From contig CAJNOJ010000028.1 of NCBI GenBank assembly GCA_905250025.1, forward strand, positions 1 through 64,000: a stretch of 64,000 nucleotides of DNA, in the 5' to 3' direction. Shown here piece by piece: positions 60,452 through 64,000 of the stretch (positions within the stretch are counted from its first letter, which is position 1; each line of letters starts with the position of its first letter). The DNA is from Adineta ricciae (taxonomy: Eukaryota > Rotifera > Eurotatoria > Adinetida > Adinetidae). Under the pieces are notes generated by a model. The model saw only the letters and a list, made by a program, of their open reading frames with translations. It was not told where the DNA came from and made no database searches. Both the position numbers and the translations under genes were made by a program.

Positions 60452-60625
60452 TTAGCCCTGCATAGTTAATAGTGCAATTCGATGCCACACTTCATCCCAT
60501 TTTCGTACGTGAAGAGATCGAAATATTTGATTCATGGCGACATCTTCCTTCTTTCGTCGTAATTGGTGATGCAATTCTATATCTAAAATACGTTTCAATC
60601 CCATTTCTTTTTCAGTAGAAAGCAT
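60452..60625 (-). CDS. Short basic helical ORF (57 aa) diverging from AK6
   Basis: Uninterrupted 57-codon frame starting MLSTEKEMGLKRILDIELHH and continuing QLRRKKEDVAMNQIFRSLHV, then RKWDEVWHRIALLTMQG. It is helix-forming and Lys/Arg-rich, with low-complexity absent, unlike random AT-rich frames nearby. Its ATG lies only 14 bp from the AK6 ATG on the other strand, so the two would need overlapping leader sequences or a shared promoter core. It could also be the start of a longer spliced protein. No family recognised. Confidence 0.4.
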   Translation of the reverse strand: MLSTEKEMGLKRILDIELHHQLRRKKEDVAMNQIFRSLHVRKWDEVWHRIALLTMQG

Positions 60626-60639
60626 TGCCTACATCCCCA

Positions 60640-61258
60640 ATGAGTTCAAACCAACAACTTCCAAATATTGTTATCTGCGGCACACCAGGTACATTCACAT
60701 GATTCCTCTTCATTTGCAATTCTAAATCTCCGTTGTCTAGGTGTTGGTAAAACTCGTCTGTGTCAAGAACTATGTTCAGCAAATAAATCTTTAACTTATC
60801 TCAGCATCAACGATTTGGCTAAACAACACAAATTTCTTCTCGAATACGATGCCGAAAACGAGTGTCAAATATTAGATGACGATGCTGTTCATGATTATCT
60901 CGATGACGAATATTTCGCGAAAGAAACGCCACCATCTGGTTTAGTTATCGACTATCACAGTGCAGGAATCATTCCTGATAGTGACCACATTCATGGCGTA
61001 TTTGTTGTTCGTTGTAGTAATGATAAACTGTACGATCGATTGAAACAACGAGATTATTCCGATAAGAAAATCGAACAAAATATCCAATCGGAAATCTTTC
61101 AAGTTTGTCTTGACGAAGCGCAAGAAACATTCGATCAAGCTATTGTTCATGAAATAACTAACGAAACCGAGGAAGATTTCAAGAAGAATGTGGAAAATCT
61201 GACGAATTGGATTCAACAATGGTCAGCGAATAACAATTCTGCCAAGAAGAAGAAATAA
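60640..61258 (+). CDS. AK6: Adenylate kinase 6 (AK6/hCINAP/Fap7)
   Basis: Two exons, 60640-60688 and 60741-61258, joined in phase 1. The start MSSNQQLPNIVICGTPG completes a P-loop GTPGVGKTR across the intron. LSINDLAKQHKFLLEYD and CQILDDDAVHDYLDDE follow, then VIDYHSAGIIPDSDHIHGVF (the conserved VDYH) and VVRCSNDKLYDRLKQRDYSD, NIQSEIFQVCLDEAQETF. The C-terminus is WIQQWSANNNSAKKKK. AK6 is a nuclear/nucleolar NMP kinase with a role in 40S ribosome maturation (yeast Fap7). All catalytic landmarks are present and the length, about 188 residues, is normal. The basic tail may help nuclear import. Confidence 0.94.
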
Positions 61259-61402
61259 GGATATAGGAAAAGTTCTTAAATAACCAGTTTTTTGTTATTT
61301 ATAGTTATTTTTCAAACAAAACTGAAAGATCAGGAAATAATGAGTTTCGTTCGATCGTGCCGATCTGGCTGAAGATTTATTAGTTAAAATCATAGTTTGT
61401 GT

Positions 61403-64000
61403 TTATAATTCAACATCTTTCAGAGCTGAATGGAGAATTTCAGTTCCATGCTGTTTTCGAAATTCTTCTAAGAAGCTAAAAGCGAAACAAAACATCGTAG
61501 AAATCAATTCTTAAATAATTCATTTCCATACTTTTCATCGGCTCTCACTAACTTAGTGATGAAGATTGCCACATTTTTTCTTGCTACTTTACTCAACCAC
61601 GGCTCTTCAACTAATTTCAGCATTTGACCAATAGTCCCACCAACTTTAGAATGTTCTCGTAGGAACTTTCTCGCCGCTGAATGCGTAACAATGTTTCCAA
61701 AGACCAATGAAGCATTACCAATGAGTAATGAATGCTGGCTTTTCGAGAATTGAGTGTAGATAGTCGATAGGACTACAAGCAAGATCAATAGAAAGTTGGA
61801 AATCAAAAACAAAGCATACGTTTAGTGTCATTCGCTAGTGTTTGTTGTGCTTGCTCATTCGATTGAGTACACAATGCCAAGAGTCGAACACCGGCGCGAA
61901 TATTTTCTTCATTTTCATCCTACAGGAAAAACACGGATCGAAAATAAATAGCTTCAATTGGATAAAACCTGTTGGAATGCGTGATTGATGGAAGAAATGA
62001 TATTGAATTGAAGCAGAGTATTGATGCTTTGATCATAATGCATAGCAATGTTTCCCAATAGTGTAAATATTCGTTGATGGTGAGAAGACTTTTTGAGCGT
62101 CGTCAGAATTTTCTCGCACAACTAAAAAGATTTCTATTCGTCTGATATTGGCGAATGTTGAATTACTTGTTGAGAAATTCGTTCCAATGCAACACATTTT
62201 TCATTTGTTAAATTGATTAACAGACCGAGAAGATTCAATTGTCGGTCACTTTCGTCGCACTCGAAATCTTTCAAAAGAACTTGTAACAAGTCGGTTTGTT
62301 CAATCGCACATGAACGAATATTCTTTTCCGCACAAAGATTGGTCAGTAATGATAACATAACTGTTCGAGTTTGTTGACCAATTGTTGCGGATTTCTATAA
62401 CAAAGTCGCATTGGACTAGTTCTGAAATAAATACGAACTACTTACTAAAACTGTGATCAGTTGTAACAATTCATCTTTATTGGTAAAGTATTGTTTAATT
62501 CTAGAAACGAATCGATCGAATCGACGAACAATTGTCTAGTGAATAGATTTACTTGACTTCTACTGCTAAATTACTGAGCAGTTTTGCAGCATAGACTTGT
62601 GAAGATTTCTTGTCATTTATCAAATCCATTAAATATTGAATAAATCTAGAAGAAAATTCCTAGTTGGGAATAGACTTTCGTTTCTATTCGTACTTATTCA
62701 GATTGACTTTTTGTATCAGTATCAAACGTATGTTTGTTTGGAGTGACGTATCGACAAGAAATTTCAATGCAACTGATGAATATTTGTACTTCGCGAGATA
62801 ATTGTTCAGGAATTTACTTTGCAGACATAGTTTTGTATTCTCATCTAAATATCAAACAGTTTTCACAAATATCGAAGTTCGATTCCTACCATCATCTTGT
62901 GATATGATAGTCATTAGACGAAACAATGCTTCGGATAAATTCTCGTTTGTGCTCTCAACGATGATCGAATGTGAATTGAACAGATCAAACCCATGATTAA
63001 CTCGAAATGCCGTTCGAGTTGTTTCTAGAAAAGTCACATCTTCAAAGAATTCTCCTTTAGTTTTATTTATTTTTACCGTCCTTGATCAGTTCACATAGAA
63101 GATCGATTCCGCCAACATAGAAAATGATCGGTTGTTGATCGGTAGTTAATTTTTTCAATGTATTAGTTAAACTCATTGGTTCAGATGGATTTTCATTGGA
63201 GAGAAATACTCGAGCCGATTCTTCTCGTTGATGTTTTTCACGCTGTCGTTGAACATCTTGAATGCATTCTGAAATGAAAACAGGCGAATATCTCTTCAGC
63301 GTTTTCTTATCACTCACGAGCCTTCTATCATTCGTCGAGTAGCGATCGGTTCGAAATTTTTAACAGCAATTTTATCGGCTTCAAGAAACTGTTCATTTGC
63401 ACGATCGAATTCTTTCAGATTTATCAAACATTTGCCTTTTATTACATACGCTTTGATGTATGTCGGTGTTACCTACACAATAACTCTATAGAAGCACAGC
63501 ACCATCGTTAGAAATCGTTTACTTTCAATGCCCATTCACAATCATTTATTGCATCTTCATATCGACCTTGCTTCACATAGACTTGAGCTCGATTTGTGTA
63601 TAAAACATCATAATCTTTTTTTACTTTTAAACCCTGCGAATATGAAGAAGTGATGTTTGTCATCGATAGTCAGATTATTTCTTTCGTACGTACTTGCGTA
63701 TAGTACTCAATTGCTTGATCGTACAATTGTTGATGAAATGCATCATTTCCTTTTGCTTTGAAATCATCCGCTAGATTTTTATTTTTTCGACGATTTTCAG
63801 CACGTTCTTGGGCGTCTTGCTCCAATGCGCTCATAAATGCAGCTAGGTTTTGAAAATAAAACATGATTACGGCACGTCCATATAAACCACGAGCTCTTAC
63901 CTTGCGACATTTGATCTTGTGATGAGGGCTGAGAAGGCGATTTATTAATCACAGTACGATCAACACCTGTTCTAGTTATTTGTTTGAGCAAGGCGTCAGA
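61403..64000 (-). CDS. TTC12: TTC12, dynein-arm assembly factor (TPR plus armadillo/HEAT), 5' end outside window
   Basis: Many exons; the stop is at 61403-61405, and the most 5' piece in view runs off the right edge (from 63901). After [15 protein letters not shown] and [20 protein letters not shown] come three TPR units: [40 protein letters not shown] and [39 protein letters not shown] follows, then armadillo-like helices ([54 protein letters not shown]). The C-terminus [19 protein letters not shown] aligns with the end of TTC12. Human TTC12 acts in the cytoplasm in pre-assembly of ciliary dynein arms. About 100 N-terminal residues are expected beyond the window. Confidence 0.9.

Overview
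The window looks like nuclear DNA of a bdelloid rotifer (Adineta/Rotaria-like). It is AT-rich, with compact multi-exon genes and introns mostly 45-65 nt long with GT-AG ends. All recognisable proteins are metazoan. It carries an arginine-type ADP-ribosyltransferase fused to TPR repeats, an architecture I know to be expanded in bdelloids. Species cannot be fixed from the sequence alone. Exon borders below were read by eye from reading frame, splice sites and family alignment from memory.

Left part (1-20 kb): a repeat fragment at the left edge; PDCL (+); NUDT9-type ADP-ribose pyrophosphatase (-); a Cys-rich secreted, probably GPI-anchored protein (-) with a tiny divergent membrane-protein ORF (+); SAR1 (-); ART-TPR (-); arrestin-like (-); an ETNPPL/PHYKPL-type aminotransferase (-); NAA35 (-); and ALDH3A2-type aldehyde dehydrogenase (-). 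Two single-N gaps (18518 and 20018) then bracket a 1.5 kb contig with a 5'-truncated DNAL1 and a 5'-truncated filamin. The left N sits between two copies of a 221-bp sequence, which looks like an unmerged contig overlap.

Middle (20-31 kb): mostly gene-poor sequence holding two tiny three-exon genes with identical exon lengths and phases (22170-22419 and 23633-23917). Next come a Ser-rich protein with C-terminal EF-hand modules (-) and an intermediate-filament-type rod gene (-), which may be one gene.

31-40 kb: a tandem family of ubiquitin-conjugating (E2) genes on the minus strand, five intact and one pseudogene, with neuroguidin (+) and a small membrane protein inserted between the first two.

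40-64 kb: a C-type-lectin type I membrane protein (+); a trypsin-like protease with an altered GDSGG motif (+); a cytoplasmic intermediate filament protein with lamin-tail domain (-); a 3.9 kb region without convincing genes; an unrecognised acidic nuclear-type protein (-); a long AKNA-like gene (-); a doubtful small gene; AK6 (+) with a 57-codon ORF diverging from it; and TTC12 (-), cut by the right window edge.

The genes are a mixture of housekeeping and lineage-specific functions, not a pathway cluster. Recurring themes are motile cilia (DNAL1, TTC12, PDCL as chaperonin cofactor), cytoskeleton (two IF genes, filamin, AKNA-like) and ubiquitin conjugation.
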